This document shows, piece after piece, positions 8,715-17,710 of a DNA stretch of 64,000 nt; position 1 is the first letter of the stretch; every line of letters begins with the position of its first letter. The position numbers and the translations under genes are program-made. The stretch is from Sinorhizobium meliloti (lineage in GTDB: Bacteria; Pseudomonadota; Alphaproteobacteria; Rhizobiales; Rhizobiaceae), in the NCBI RefSeq assembly GCF_035610345.1, contig NZ_CP141213.1, positions 62,001 to 126,000 of the forward strand, read 5' to 3'. Below the pieces are notes generated by a model that was not told the DNA's origin, did not search any database, and saw nothing but the letters and a program-made list of their open reading frames with translations.

Positions 8715-9617
8715 ATGTCGAAGAAAATCATTCTGATCACCGGGGCCTCGAGCGGCTTCGGGCGCCTGACCGCCGAGGCCCTCGCTGGCGCCGGCCACAG
8801 GGTATACGCGTCGATGCGAGACATCGTCGGCCGCAACGCGGTCAATGTTAAAGCTATAGCCGGTTTCACTAGGGACAATGACGTTGACCTGCGCACCCTG
8901 GAGCTCGACGTCCAGTCGGAGGTTTCGGTAGACAGGGCCGTCAATCAGATCATTGGCGAAGTCGGACGCATCGACGTTTTGGTACACAATGCCGGCCACA
9001 TGGTGTTCGGACCTGCCGAAGCATTCACGCCAGAGCAGTTCGCCGAGCTTTACGATATCAATGTACTGAGCACCCAACGCGTCAACCGGGCGGTGCTGCC
9101 GCACATGCGCCGGCAAGGGCACGGGCTTCTCATCTGGATCTCAAGTTCAAGCTCGGCAGGCGGCACGCCGCCTTATCTTGCCCCTTACTTCGCCGCCAAG
9201 GCGGCCATGGACACCATCGCTGTGCAGTACGCACGTGAGTTGTCGCGTTGGGGCATCGAGACGTCGATCATCGTGCCCGGTGCCTTCACGAGCGGCACCA
9301 ATCACTTCGCCCATTCCGGCGCACCGGAGGACCACGCCCGCCAGGCCGAGTATGAGGCTGGCCCGAATGCCGGACTCGGCGAAGAGATCAAGAAGGCTTT
9401 CGCAGCGATCGTGCCGCCGGACGCTGATGTGTCACTGGTTGCCGATGCCATCGTTCGGGTTGTGGGCACCGTGTCCGGCAAGCGTCCGTTCAGAGTGCAC
9501 GTCGACCCCGCCGAAGACGGTGCCGATGTGGGGTTCACCGTGCTGGACCGGCTTCGCGCTGAGATGCTCCACCGGGTCGGCCTCTCCGACCTCCTAAAGC
9601 CCAAAGCTCTTGTTTAA
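8715..9617 (+). CDS. Short-chain dehydrogenase/reductase (SDR)
   Basis: A 300-residue SDR. It has 'ITGASSGFGRLTAEALAGAG' at the N-terminus, 'VHNAGHMVFG' near residue 92 and a YxxxK active site in 'YLAPYFAAKAAMDTIAVQYA' near residue 155. The C-terminal extension is longer than in FabG-like enzymes, as in the 'SDR family oxidoreductase' group that acts on larger alcohols. GTGAGGAACGCACC provides the ribosome binding site. It is probably co-transcribed with the SDR upstream and controlled by the divergent LysR. Its end overlaps the last codons of the xdhC-like pseudogene on the opposite strand. Confidence 0.85.
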   Translation: MSKKIILITGASSGFGRLTAEALAGAGHRVYASMRDIVGRNAVNVKAIAGFTRDNDVDLRTLELDVQSEVSVDRAVNQIIGEVGRIDVLVHNAGHMVFGPAEAFTPEQFAELYDINVLSTQRVNRAVLPHMRRQGHGLLIWISSSSSAGGTPPYLAPYFAAKAAMDTIAVQYARELSRWGIETSIIVPGAFTSGTNHFAHSGAPEDHARQAEYEAGPNAGLGEEIKKAFAAIVPPDADVSLVADAIVRVVGTVSGKRPFRVHVDPAEDGADVGFTVLDRLRAEMLHRVGLSDLLKPKALV

Positions 9618-10503
9618 GGCCGGGTTGCGCTCAACCACTGGGGTCGTTGTATTTTGCGCGATCCCAGTGCGGAAGGTAGCGATGTCGGCCAGGACGGACA
9701 GGGCGATCGATCTGGCGTCGCGCGCCTTCGGAAATAGTGCTTTGACGCGCGCAATCGAAGCGTCGGAGAATCCGCGCCGTCGCAACTCGTTACAGGGTCG
9801 GCTATGAGTTCAATCCCTGCCGAGCGCCCCGATACAGAAAGCTTTGCTTTCCAGCGCGACCTCGAGCGAGCCCATCTCTCGGCACGGATCATGGTGGAGG
9901 AGGGCAACGGCGGAATCCTCGTCCAGATGCTCGGGACGCAACGTTTCGGCCGCTCCTCCGCCCAGAGCCATGACATCGTAGCCGACCGCCTCGGCAACAA
10001 CTGTAGTCGTCTACAGTTCAATCGAGCGTCCGCAGAGTACGAGGCGCGTTGCGGGACGATAGCTGGTGGTGAAACTATCCTGCACCCCGATGTCGCTGCA
10101 GTTGCCTCCTCAAACTCGAGTCTGAGCCTTCGCGTCGTAACGCAAGCCGGCCCGCGTGCGGCTTGCAAGCCACGCAAGAACGGCGTTGAGAGGATCGCTC
10201 CGCCGCAGTGCGTGTATCGCGAGAGTTATCGCTCCACCACGATCTCGAAGAACTTGGAGCCTTGCCCCAGAACAAGCGTGGCGGTCGCTTACCGCCCTAG
10301 CCACCTGAATGGCCTTCGCGGCAATGGCAGCCTCCACCTAACCGCCAGACACGAAATCACAGAACAGACCGTCTGCTCGCACAGCCGTGTGCGCACCGAG
10401 CGAGCGAGGCTCCACCCCGGATATCGACCAGCGTGACGAGTGCGCCGTCGACACCGCTCTGCAGTGCGCCGCGGGCCATGCTGAGGAACCGGCAGTTCCT
10501 CAT
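9594..10503 (-). pseudogene. Decayed XdhC/CoxF-type molybdoenzyme accessory gene
   Basis: No single frame is open, but minus-strand fragments in different frames line up in order with the XdhC/CoxF family. These are 'ALVTLVDIRGGASLARCA', then after a frameshift 'AVRADGLFCDFVSGG', a stop where the family has Cys, and 'VEAAIAAKAIQVARAVSD'. Next come 'LVLGQGSKFFEIVVER' and 'AVALLHHDP', then 'AFCIGALGRDRTH' and 'RRRGFSDASIARVKALFPKA', ending in 'ARSIALSVLADIATFRTG'. XdhC proteins bind and mature the molybdenum cofactor for xanthine-dehydrogenase-family enzymes. The relic lies downstream of and on the same strand as the molybdenum hydroxylase operon and the DAHP synthase, so it was probably its accessory gene. 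At least three frameshifts or stops make it non-functional as written. Confidence 0.72.
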
Positions 10504-10606
10504 CGAGCTTGCCTAGCATCGGGTTTCCTCTGCAAGCCTCACGGCGACGCCGGCCGCCGCGCAAAGCTTCCGCCATAAGCCGATGTGTGGGGGTCTTGAC
10601 GCTCCA

Positions 10607-11998
10607 TCATTTTCTCAAGCTAGCGACCACCGGCTTGCCGTTCCCCTTCTCGTCGCGGCCGCTTTTCATCCGCTCGGCTAGCAGGAAGGCGAGCTCCAAT
10701 GCCTGATCCGCATTGAGACGCGGATCGCAGTGGGTGTGATACCGATCCTGCAGGTCGCCAGCCGTCACCGCTCGGGCGCCGCCGGTGCATTCAGTCACGT
10801 CCTTGCCCGTCATCTCCACATGGATGCCGCCCGGGTGGGTGCCCTCGGCGCGGTGAATCTGAAAGAAGCTCTCGACCTCCGACAGGATTCTCTCGAAAGG
10901 CCGTGTCTTGTAATTGTTGAGCGTGATGGTGTTGCCGTGCATCGGGTCGCAGGACCAGACGATCTTCTTGCCTTCCCGCTCCACCGCGCGGATCAGCTTC
11001 GGCAAGCGGTCAGCGATTTTGTCGGAGCCGAAACGGCAGATTAGTGTCAGACGGCCCGCTTCGTTGGCCGGGTTTAATGCGTCGATCAGCTCGACAAGGT
11101 TGTCCGGCTGAAGCGACGGGCCGCATTTGAGGCCGATCGGGTTCTTGATGCCGCGGAAATATTCCACATGAGCATGATCAAGCTGTCGCGTGCGGTCGCC
11201 TATCCAGATCATGTGGCTGGAGGTCGCGTACCAGTCTCCGGAGGTCGAATCGACGCGGGTCAGGGCCTCCTCGTAGCCGAGCAGCAACGCCTCATGGCTG
11301 GTGAAGAAATCGGTTTCGCGCAGACTTGGATGGCTCTCCGAGGTGATGCCGATCGCTTTCATGAAACTCATGGTCTCGGAAATACGGTCGGCGAGCTTGC
11401 GGTAACGCTCGGCCTGAGGGCTATCCTTGACGAAGCCGAGCATCCACTGATGCACGTTCTCGAGATTGGCATAACCACCCATCGCAAAGGAGCGCAGCAG
11501 GTTAAGCGTCGCAGCGGACTGGCGATAGGCATCGAGCTGCCGTTCCGGGCTTGGGATGCGAGCCTCCTCGGTGAAATCCGTCCCGTTAATTATGTCGCCC
11601 CGATAGGTGAGGAGGGTTTTTCCGTCCAGCGTCTCATGTGAATTGCTTCGCGGCTTGGCAAACTGACCCGCGATACGGCCCACCTTGACGACCGGAAGCT
11701 GAGCGCCATAGGTCAGCACGACGGCCATCTGCAGAAAGGAACGGAAGAAATCGCGAATATTGTCCGCGCCGTGCTCCACGAAGCTTTCGGCGCAGTCGCC
11801 GCCCTGTAACAGAAAGGCGTTCCCTTCCGCCACACTGGCGAGCTGCTTCTTGAGGCGACGCGCTTCGCCGGCAAAAACAAGCGGGGGGAAGGTCGCGAGT
11901 TTGGCTTCGGTCGCCGCCAACGCAGCAGGGTCCGGATAGTCCGGTACCTGCTGGATCGGCCGGTCGCGCCAACTGCTCGGGGTCCAGTTCTGTACCAT
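10607..11998 (-). CDS. Class II 3-deoxy-7-phosphoheptulonate (DAHP) synthase
   Basis: A full-length class II DAHP synthase (463 residues). It joins phosphoenolpyruvate and erythrose-4-phosphate in the first step of the shikimate pathway. Family motifs include '[12 protein letters not shown]' (near residue 63), '[12 protein letters not shown]', 'TYRGDIING', 'KCGPSL' and '[10 protein letters not shown]'. They continue with '[18 protein letters not shown]' and '[19 protein letters not shown]', which carry the metal and phosphate ligands. The start follows GGGAG by 11 bp and gives the usual N-terminus '[11 protein letters not shown]'. It lies only 55 bp after the CoxM-type gene on the same strand, so it may be the last intact gene of the molybdenum hydroxylase operon, an odd place for a biosynthetic enzyme. 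Confidence 0.93.
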   Translation of the reverse strand: MVQNWTPSSWRDRPIQQVPDYPDPAALAATEAKLATFPPLVFAGEARRLKKQLASVAEGNAFLLQGGDCAESFVEHGADNIRDFFRSFLQMAVVLTYGAQLPVVKVGRIAGQFAKPRSNSHETLDGKTLLTYRGDIINGTDFTEEARIPSPERQLDAYRQSAATLNLLRSFAMGGYANLENVHQWMLGFVKDSPQAERYRKLADRISETMSFMKAIGITSESHPSLRETDFFTSHEALLLGYEEALTRVDSTSGDWYATSSHMIWIGDRTRQLDHAHVEYFRGIKNPIGLKCGPSLQPDNLVELIDALNPANEAGRLTLICRFGSDKIADRLPKLIRAVEREGKKIVWSCDPMHGNTITLNNYKTRPFERILSEVESFFQIHRAEGTHPGGIHVEMTGKDVTECTGGARAVTAGDLQDRYHTHCDPRLNADQALELAFLLAERMKSGRDEKGNGKPVVASLRK

Positions 11999-12053
11999 CT
12001 TTACTATGCTCCCTAATTGCATGCCGCCGGCAGGATTCAAAGTGGGCCGACGC

Positions 12054-12869
12054 TCAAAGGATGTAGGTCCCGCCGAGGTTTTCTACGGCGCGACGGCTCA
12101 TGACGGCGACGAGATGGGCGCGGTAGTCGGCGGGCGCATGCATGTCATTCATCATAGAAGACGGGTCGATCGCAAGGCCGTCGAGTGCGTCCGGGATCAG
12201 CCTTTTCGTCAGCCGCTCCTCCGCCTCCGTCCAGCGGAAGACCCCCGCATCGCCCGCGCCGGTGACCGCCACACGAACATGCCCGTCGCGATGCTTGCTG
12301 ACAAATGCGGCTGCCATCGAGTAGCGCGAGGCTGGATTGCGGAACTTCGCGTAACCGGCAACTTCGGGGATCCTGAACTCGATGCGGACGAGGATTTCGC
12401 CCGGCTCCAGCGCCGTCGCATAGAGGCCTTGGAAATAGTCTTCGGCGGGAATTTTGCGGCGATCCGTATGTATGATGGCATTGAGCGACAGAACGGCGGA
12501 GGGGTAATCGGCGGCCGGGTCGTTGTTGGCGGTCGAGCCCCCGATCGTGCCCATATGACGCACCTGTACGTCGCCTATCGAACCGGCAAGTCCGGCCAGC
12601 GCCGGGATCGCCCCCCTCACTTCCTTGGACGCCGCGACGGCCGCATGTCTCGTGGCGGAGCCGATAACAATCTTGTCGGATGTCACCTCGATGCCAGAGA
12701 GCTCGGGAATGGCGCGCAGGTCGATCAGGTCCTGGGGGGCGGCGAGCCGATTTTTGAGCGTCGGAATGAGAGTGTGTCCGCCGGCGAGGTAAGACGGCTC
12801 TTGCGAACCCTCGTAGAGTTCGATGGCTTCGGCGATCGTCTTCGGCTTGTGGTATGTGGTTGCGTACAC
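12054..12869 (-). CDS. Molybdenum hydroxylase FAD subunit (CoxM type)
   Basis: A 271-residue FAD-binding subunit of the xanthine dehydrogenase/CO dehydrogenase family. The FAD loops are 'LAGGHTLIP' near residue 33 and '[20 protein letters not shown]' near residue 107. A CO-dehydrogenase-type C-terminal domain follows ('[12 protein letters not shown]', '[13 protein letters not shown]'). It carries electrons from the iron-sulfur subunit to an acceptor. The likely start is GTG, 8 bp after the stop of the CoxS-type gene and behind GAGGGGC; no suitable ATG exists. It forms the complex with the 2Fe-2S and molybdenum subunits encoded upstream in the same operon. Confidence 0.88.
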   Translation of the reverse strand: MYATTYHKPKTIAEAIELYEGSQEPSYLAGGHTLIPTLKNRLAAPQDLIDLRAIPELSGIEVTSDKIVIGSATRHAAVAASKEVRGAIPALAGLAGSIGDVQVRHMGTIGGSTANNDPAADYPSAVLSLNAIIHTDRRKIPAEDYFQGLYATALEPGEILVRIEFRIPEVAGYAKFRNPASRYSMAAAFVSKHRDGHVRVAVTGAGDAGVFRWTEAEERLTKRLIPDALDGLAIDPSSMMNDMHAPADYRAHLVAVMSRRAVENLGGTYIL

Positions 12870-12879
12870 GGCTTGCCCC

Positions 12880-13371
12880 TCATTCAGCCGCCGCGGCGTG
12901 TGCCGCGCGGTGTTTTTCTGCGGCGTCCAGCACCGCCTTGACGATGTTATGGTACCCGGTGCAGCGGCAGATATTACCTTCGAGCTCGTGCCGGACTGTG
13001 TGTTCGTCGAGAACGCCGTCATGGCGGCGGATCATGTCAACGGAGGCCATGATCATGCCCGGCGTGCAGTAGCCGCATTGCAGCCCGTGATGCTCGTGGA
13101 AGGCCCTTTGAACTGGATGCAGCGTCCGACCGTCTGCAAGCCCTTCAATCGTTGTGACCTCGGCACCGTCGGCGGCGACTGCGAGCACGGTACAGCTCTT
13201 CACGGCTTCGCCGTCGAGATGGATCGTGCAAGCGCCGCACTGAGTCGTATCGCAGCCGACATGAGTGCCGGTGAGGCCCACATGCTCGCGGATGAACTGG
13301 ACGAGAAGCGTGCGGTCCTCCACCTCCCGCGTCTCTGCCTTCCCGTTGATCGTGATGGTTATACGGGACAT
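12880..13371 (-). CDS. Molybdenum hydroxylase 2Fe-2S subunit (CoxS type)
   Basis: A 163-residue iron-sulfur subunit. It has the plant-ferredoxin-type cluster motif '[16 protein letters not shown]...C' near residue 40 and the second cluster motif '[10 protein letters not shown]...[10 protein letters not shown]' near residues 100-140, so both [2Fe-2S] sites are intact. It passes electrons from the molybdenum site to FAD. The chosen ATG ('[11 protein letters not shown]') matches the family N-terminus, though the frame is open further upstream. The gene lies between CoxG- and CoxM-type genes with short gaps, confirming one operon. The alanine-rich C-terminal tail is ordinary for the family. Confidence 0.92.
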   Translation of the reverse strand: MSRITITINGKAETREVEDRTLLVQFIREHVGLTGTHVGCDTTQCGACTIHLDGEAVKSCTVLAVAADGAEVTTIEGLADGRTLHPVQRAFHEHHGLQCGYCTPGMIMASVDMIRRHDGVLDEHTVRHELEGNICRCTGYHNIVKAVLDAAEKHRAAHAAAAE

Positions 13372-13390
13372 CGTCCCCTCCTCTTGCATA

Positions 13391-14074
13391 TCAGACGACG
13401 AGTGCCGCGACGATGGCGACAGCCACGGCCGCGAGGCCGAAGACCACATAAGGCACGTGGTTCGAGGACTGCGCCGTCGGCATTACCTGGGACGCAGCCG
13501 AAGCGGCGGTTTCAGGAAGTACAGACGCAGACGCAGCCGGGTTCGCAGACGTAGCCGAAGTGCGCGTAACAACAGGCGCATGTGCACCGACCGTTGCGAC
13601 TGACTCCGCCGCCTCGCCGTCGTTCACCTGATCCACCGCAACCGCCCGTGCCGCCAACTTCTCGAAGAATTCGTCGGCGAGCTTCTTGGCGGTCGAATCT
13701 ACGAGCCTGGCGCCGAGCTGCGCGAGCTTTCCGCCAACCTGGGCCTTGGCCATATAGATCAGCACCGTATGCGCACCGTCGACGACGAGCTGAACGTCGG
13801 CGCCACCCTTGGCGAAACCGGCGACGCCGCCCTTGCCCTCGCCGGAGATAGTCAGGCTTTCCGGCGCCTGTACATTCGAGAGTTTCACCTCGCCGCCAAA
13901 GGTGGCTTTGACGGGACCGATCTTGGTTGTGACGCGGGCCGCGTAGCCGGTCTCCGGCGTGCCCTCGAGGCTTTCGCAACCCGGGATGCAGTCTTTCAGT
14001 ACGACCGCGTCGTTGATCAGTGCCCAGACATGCTCGCGTGGTGCGGCAATACGGTATTCGCCCTTCAGATCCAT
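13391..14074 (-). CDS. CoxG-type SRPBCC membrane-anchoring protein
   Basis: A 227-residue protein with an N-terminal SRPBCC (START-like) domain of the CO dehydrogenase subunit G family ('IAAPREHVWALINDAVVLKD', 'CIPGCESLE', 'GKGGVAGFAKGGADVQL'). An Ala/Ser/Thr-rich linker and one C-terminal transmembrane helix ('YVVFGLAAVAVAIVAALVV') follow. In CO dehydrogenase systems CoxG recruits the hydroxylase to the inner membrane so electrons can enter the quinone pool. The C-terminal helix supports that role here. GGAGAGGATAAG precedes the ATG. It lies between the binding-protein-like gene and the 2Fe-2S subunit gene. Confidence 0.88.
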   Translation of the reverse strand: MDLKGEYRIAAPREHVWALINDAVVLKDCIPGCESLEGTPETGYAARVTTKIGPVKATFGGEVKLSNVQAPESLTISGEGKGGVAGFAKGGADVQLVVDGAHTVLIYMAKAQVGGKLAQLGARLVDSTAKKLADEFFEKLAARAVAVDQVNDGEAAESVATVGAHAPVVTRTSATSANPAASASVLPETAASAASQVMPTAQSSNHVPYVVFGLAAVAVAIVAALVV

Positions 14075-14095
14075 GGACTTATCCTCTCCTTGCCG

Positions 14096-15031
14096 TCAAT
14101 TGGCTTCGGTGACCGCCTCGAAAAACGAGAGGTCGAGATACTTCGAGATGTCGGTGAGTCGCTCGCCGCCCTTGCCGTAGCGAGAGCGAAGGTCAAGCAC
14201 GGTCCTCATACCCTCGGGCAGGATTTTCGAGCCGGGCGTCAGCCCTGAGCGCGGCGAAAGCAGACTTGCCATGATCGAGGGCACCGCAGCCGACTGGATG
14301 TCCGGCATCTTCGCCTGCAGGAGTTCGGCTGCCGCATCACGGTTCTTCTCGTCGAGCGTCCATGCGAGCCCCATGAGATAGGCGCGAAGGAACGCCTTGA
14401 CCGACTCCGGGTTCTCGGCGGCGTAAGACCGGCGCGTTGCGATCGCACCTCCCTGGTAGCTGACGAAATGGTTGGAGGAGACGTCGAGCACGTTGAAGCC
14501 CGCGCGCTTGGCAATGCTTGTAAACGGCTCGATCGTTAGCGTCGCTGCATGTTCGCCGGACTTGACCGACTGCCAGCGCTGCGGTGTCGCCCCGACCGCG
14601 GCGAAGGTGACGTCCTCACGCTTCAATCCGTGCTTGGCCATCATCTCGAACAGCACGAAGGCAAAGCCGGTCGTCAGTGCATCGAGCGCGATCGAACGGC
14701 CCTTGAGGTCACCGTAGGTCTTGACCTCCGGCGCGGTTACAATCGCGAGTTCGAGCTGGGTGGCTCCGGTCAGCACGACGTAGTCCGGATCGACGCCTTC
14801 AGCTGTGGCGCCCTGGCCTTCTTCATAGGCCACTACATTGTCGAAGGCGGTGAAAACGATGTCGAATTCGCCGGCCGCGGTTTTCTCGGCTTGCGCCACC
14901 GAACTCGGGGTCAGCGCAAGTTCGACCTGAATGCCTTCTTGGGCAAAGAAGCCCTGTTCGATCGCCGCGAAAGTCGGCAGGTTCGGTGCGCCGGGGAATG
15001 CGATGACGCGGACGGTCTTCAAGTCACTCAT
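14096..15031 (-). CDS. NitT/TauT-like substrate-binding-fold protein without signal peptide
   Basis: A 311-residue protein of the SsuA/TauA/NMT1-like solute-binding fold ('VRVIAFPGAPNLPTFAAIEQ', 'GFFAQEGIQVELALTPS', 'GEFDIVFTAFDNVVAYEEGQ', 'YGDLKGRSIALDALTTGFAF'). Unlike a normal ABC binding protein it begins 'MSDLKTVRVIAFPG' with no signal peptide. The start cannot move far upstream, because the CoxL-type gene ends 10 bp before it and AGGAGATATTC fits this ATG. It is therefore predicted to stay in the cytoplasm. It has no adjacent permease or ATPase and is embedded in the molybdenum hydroxylase operon. It may bind the hydroxylase substrate or a regulatory ligand, but that is inference. Confidence 0.85.
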   Translation of the reverse strand: MSDLKTVRVIAFPGAPNLPTFAAIEQGFFAQEGIQVELALTPSSVAQAEKTAAGEFDIVFTAFDNVVAYEEGQGATAEGVDPDYVVLTGATQLELAIVTAPEVKTYGDLKGRSIALDALTTGFAFVLFEMMAKHGLKREDVTFAAVGATPQRWQSVKSGEHAATLTIEPFTSIAKRAGFNVLDVSSNHFVSYQGGAIATRRSYAAENPESVKAFLRAYLMGLAWTLDEKNRDAAAELLQAKMPDIQSAAVPSIMASLLSPRSGLTPGSKILPEGMRTVLDLRSRYGKGGERLTDISKYLDLSFFEAVTEAN

Positions 15032-15041
15032 GAATATCTCC

Positions 15042-17474
15042 TCAAGACGCCTTGCGTCCGCTGTTCATGGCACGCCAGACATTGGCCGGCGTCACTGGCA
15101 TCTGGATGTCCTTGACGCCGAATTCCTGGAGCGCATCGACCACCGCATTGACGACGGTTGCGAGGGCCGGCGTCGTGCCGCCCTCACCACCTGCCTTGAT
15201 ACCGAGCGGATTGGTCGGCGAAATCACCTCGGCGATTTCGCACTTGAAGCTCGGCATGTTGTCGGAACGCGGCATGCCGTAGTCCATCAGCGAGCCGGCA
15301 AGCGGCTGTCCGCTCGTCTGGTCGATGGCGCAGAGCTCCCACATCGCTTGGCCAACCCCCTGGGCGATGCCGCCATGGGTCTGGCCGTGAACGATCAGCG
15401 GGTTGATGCAGCGGCCGACATCGTCGATCGTCGAATAGCGGACGATCTGCACGTGCCCTGTTTCACGGTCTACCTCAACTTCGCAGACGGCAGCACCGTT
15501 CGGATAGACAGGCGTGTGCATCTCGTTGTCCCTGACGACCCGCAGCGGCCCGTGCGTGCTGCGCGTGCCGCGTCCAAGCTCGAAGATGTCGATCGTCCGG
15601 TTGGAATCGCGCAACTTGAAGACCCCACCCTCAAAGCCGACTTCGTCGGCCGCTGAGCCGAACAGTTCGGCGGCCCGCTTTCGTCCTTCGGCGAGGAGAT
15701 CGGCCGATGCCATGGCCATGACGGTGCCGGCGTGACGCATCGAGCGCCCCGAGTGCGAACCGCCCCCAACACTCACGATGTCCGTGTCCCCGAGCACGAT
15801 CCAAACTTTCTCGACCGGTACTTGGATCATGTCCGCGACGACCTGGGCGAAGCTCGTCTCATGGCCCTGGCCGCTCGGCTGCGTGCCGATGACGACCTCG
15901 ATATCGCCGTCGTCCTTGATCTCGATCTCGGCGCGTTCCTTCGGCGTGCCGATCGAGGACTCGACATAGTTGGCGAAGCCGCGGCCGAGCAGCTTGCCTC
16001 GCTTGGCAGCTTCCGCCTTGCGGGCATCGAATGTCGCCCACTCGGAGAGTTCCAGCGCACGGTCCATGTTTTTTTCGTATTCGCCGCTGTCGTAGACGGA
16101 GCCGACGGCATTGGTATAGGGCATTGCCGAAGGCGGGATGAGGTTCATCCGGCGTAGCTCCAGCTTGTCGAAGCCTAACTGGTCTGCGGCAAGCTCAACG
16201 AGCCGCTCGATCGCGTAGGTGACCTCTGGCCGACCGGAACTCCGATAGGCCTGGGTGCACATCGTGTTGCTAAAGACGGCGCGGGCGCGCAACGTCGCAT
16301 AGGGAATGTCGTAAGAGCCGGTGATCAGGCCCGAACCCTTGCTGAGCGGAGAGAGCGACACGGCGCGGCCGCCGACATTCGACAGATTGTCGGCGCGCAT
16401 CGCCAGGAACTTGCCGTCCTTGCGAAGGGCCAGCTCGACCTTGGTCACAAGATCGCGGCCTTGGTAGTCAGTGAGAAAGGCTTCCGAGCGGGTCGCTGTA
16501 TATTTCACCGGCCGCGCGAGCTTACGCGACGCCCACAGCACCAGCCCAAACTCAACGTAGACGCGGTTGCGGGCGCCAAAATTTCCGCCAACGTCGAAAG
16601 AGAGCACGCGCAGTTCGTTCGGCTCGATGCCGAGCACCTTGGAAAGCTCGTTCTTCTGGCGAACGGCGCCTCCGCTGCCGGCATATAGCGTGTAGCGCTT
16701 CGTTTCCGGATCATAGTGGCCAAGCGAAGCGCGCGGCTCCATGGTCACGGCCGTGACCCGATGGATATGGAATTGCGCCTTGACCACGTGATCCGCCGCG
16801 GCGAAGGCTGCATCCGTGCCCTCCCTGTCGCCGAAGGTCGTGTCGATAAAGACATTATCAGGGACCTCGTCCCAGATAGTCGGAGCGCCTGGCTCCGCCG
16901 CGTTTGCCGTGTCGGTGACATAGGGGAGCTCCTCCCAGTCTACGGAGACCTTCTCGGCACCATCGGCGGCCTGCGCAGCAGTTTCGGCTACGACGATCGC
17001 CACCGCCTCGCCCACATGCCGTGCCTTGTCGGTTGGCAGCAGGTGGTGAGGACCGGTGAACGCCTTGCTGCCGTCCCTCGCCCGCAATTTCATGTCGAAA
17101 TTTGTCGAGGGAATGGGGTTGTGCGGGATGTCCTTGAGACAGTCGGCGCGCAAGTCCTCGCCGGTGAGCACCAGCAGCACGCCCGGGCTCGCCAGCGCTT
17201 CGGCCTTGTCCACGCCGAGGATGCGCGCATGCGGATAGGGCGAGCGAACGATCGCCGCATAGGTCTGGCCGGGCAGCGAGAAGTCGTCGGAAAAACGGCC
17301 ATTGCCGGTAATAAGGCGACCGTCTTCCTTGCGCGGGATCGGCTTGCCGACATGCTTGAAAAGAGCCTCTTGTACCAGCTTCAGTTCTGGCGAAAGCTCG
17401 GCCGAAAGGGATTCCGGCTGCTTCAGCGGATGCACGATAACCTCGGTTGCAGCGGTCTTCGGCGAGCTATTCAT
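15042..17474 (-). CDS. Molybdenum hydroxylase large subunit (CoxL type)
   Basis: An 810-residue molybdopterin-binding subunit, first gene of the operon CoxL, binding protein, CoxG, CoxS, CoxM. It shows 'GKPIPRKEDGRLITGNGRFS' near the N-terminus and 'FDVGGNFGARNRVYVE' in the cofactor region. The active-site loop is 'QAYRSSGRPEVTY' (residues 408-420), with 'GTQPSGQGHETSFAQ' following. The catalytic glutamate is Glu764 in 'GGEGGTTPALATVVNA'. The loop lacks the Cys of form I CO dehydrogenase, so CO oxidation is unlikely; it should hydroxylate an aromatic or heteroaromatic carbon. The start follows GAGAGAAGAGG. Its promoter region, shared with the divergent UbiD gene, contains a GTATGACA site. Confidence 0.92.
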   Translation of the reverse strand: MNSSPKTAATEVIVHPLKQPESLSAELSPELKLVQEALFKHVGKPIPRKEDGRLITGNGRFSDDFSLPGQTYAAIVRSPYPHARILGVDKAEALASPGVLLVLTGEDLRADCLKDIPHNPIPSTNFDMKLRARDGSKAFTGPHHLLPTDKARHVGEAVAIVVAETAAQAADGAEKVSVDWEELPYVTDTANAAEPGAPTIWDEVPDNVFIDTTFGDREGTDAAFAAADHVVKAQFHIHRVTAVTMEPRASLGHYDPETKRYTLYAGSGGAVRQKNELSKVLGIEPNELRVLSFDVGGNFGARNRVYVEFGLVLWASRKLARPVKYTATRSEAFLTDYQGRDLVTKVELALRKDGKFLAMRADNLSNVGGRAVSLSPLSKGSGLITGSYDIPYATLRARAVFSNTMCTQAYRSSGRPEVTYAIERLVELAADQLGFDKLELRRMNLIPPSAMPYTNAVGSVYDSGEYEKNMDRALELSEWATFDARKAEAAKRGKLLGRGFANYVESSIGTPKERAEIEIKDDGDIEVVIGTQPSGQGHETSFAQVVADMIQVPVEKVWIVLGDTDIVSVGGGSHSGRSMRHAGTVMAMASADLLAEGRKRAAELFGSAADEVGFEGGVFKLRDSNRTIDIFELGRGTRSTHGPLRVVRDNEMHTPVYPNGAAVCEVEVDRETGHVQIVRYSTIDDVGRCINPLIVHGQTHGGIAQGVGQAMWELCAIDQTSGQPLAGSLMDYGMPRSDNMPSFKCEIAEVISPTNPLGIKAGGEGGTTPALATVVNAVVDALQEFGVKDIQMPVTPANVWRAMNSGRKAS

Positions 17475-17572
17475 AAAACCTCTTCTCTCTGAAACTACGG
17501 CGGCTTGCCTCCCGCCGACACGCGATGATCCTTCGCAAGATCTCACCGCATGCTGTTGCTCTTCGTATTAAT

Positions 17573-17588
17573 GTATGACAGTATGGCA
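17573..17588 (+). promoter_or_regulatory. GTATGACA operator, tandem pair (site 1)
   Basis: GTATGACA is followed directly by GTATGGCA in the 236-bp gap between the divergent CoxL-type and UbiD genes. The same 8-mer occurs upstream of five other transcription units of the island. The tandem near-copy makes this the strongest-looking site and would let one regulator control both directions. The GntR/FCD protein encoded at 21.9 kb is the most likely binder (inference). Confidence 0.6.
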
Positions 17589-17710
17589 GAATAAAGCAAA
17601 CAAAAAAATCGCTTCCGTCAGAGGACGATGCCTCATTCAGCTCGACGCTTTCGGTAGAACGGGATCGGTTTGCCGCAGCGGACACCGAAGGGAATTTTGG
17701 AGTACACTCT

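Noticed and set aside
9804..10436. 210-residue plus-strand open frame
   Set aside because: It is the reverse side of the XdhC-like relic; the family similarity is all on the minus strand.
12054..17474. CO dehydrogenase operon (coxMSL with coxG)
   Set aside because: The large subunit loop is AYRSSGR without the Cys of CO-oxidising form I enzymes, and the neighbours are UbiD, UbiX and hydrolases, so CO oxidation is not supported.
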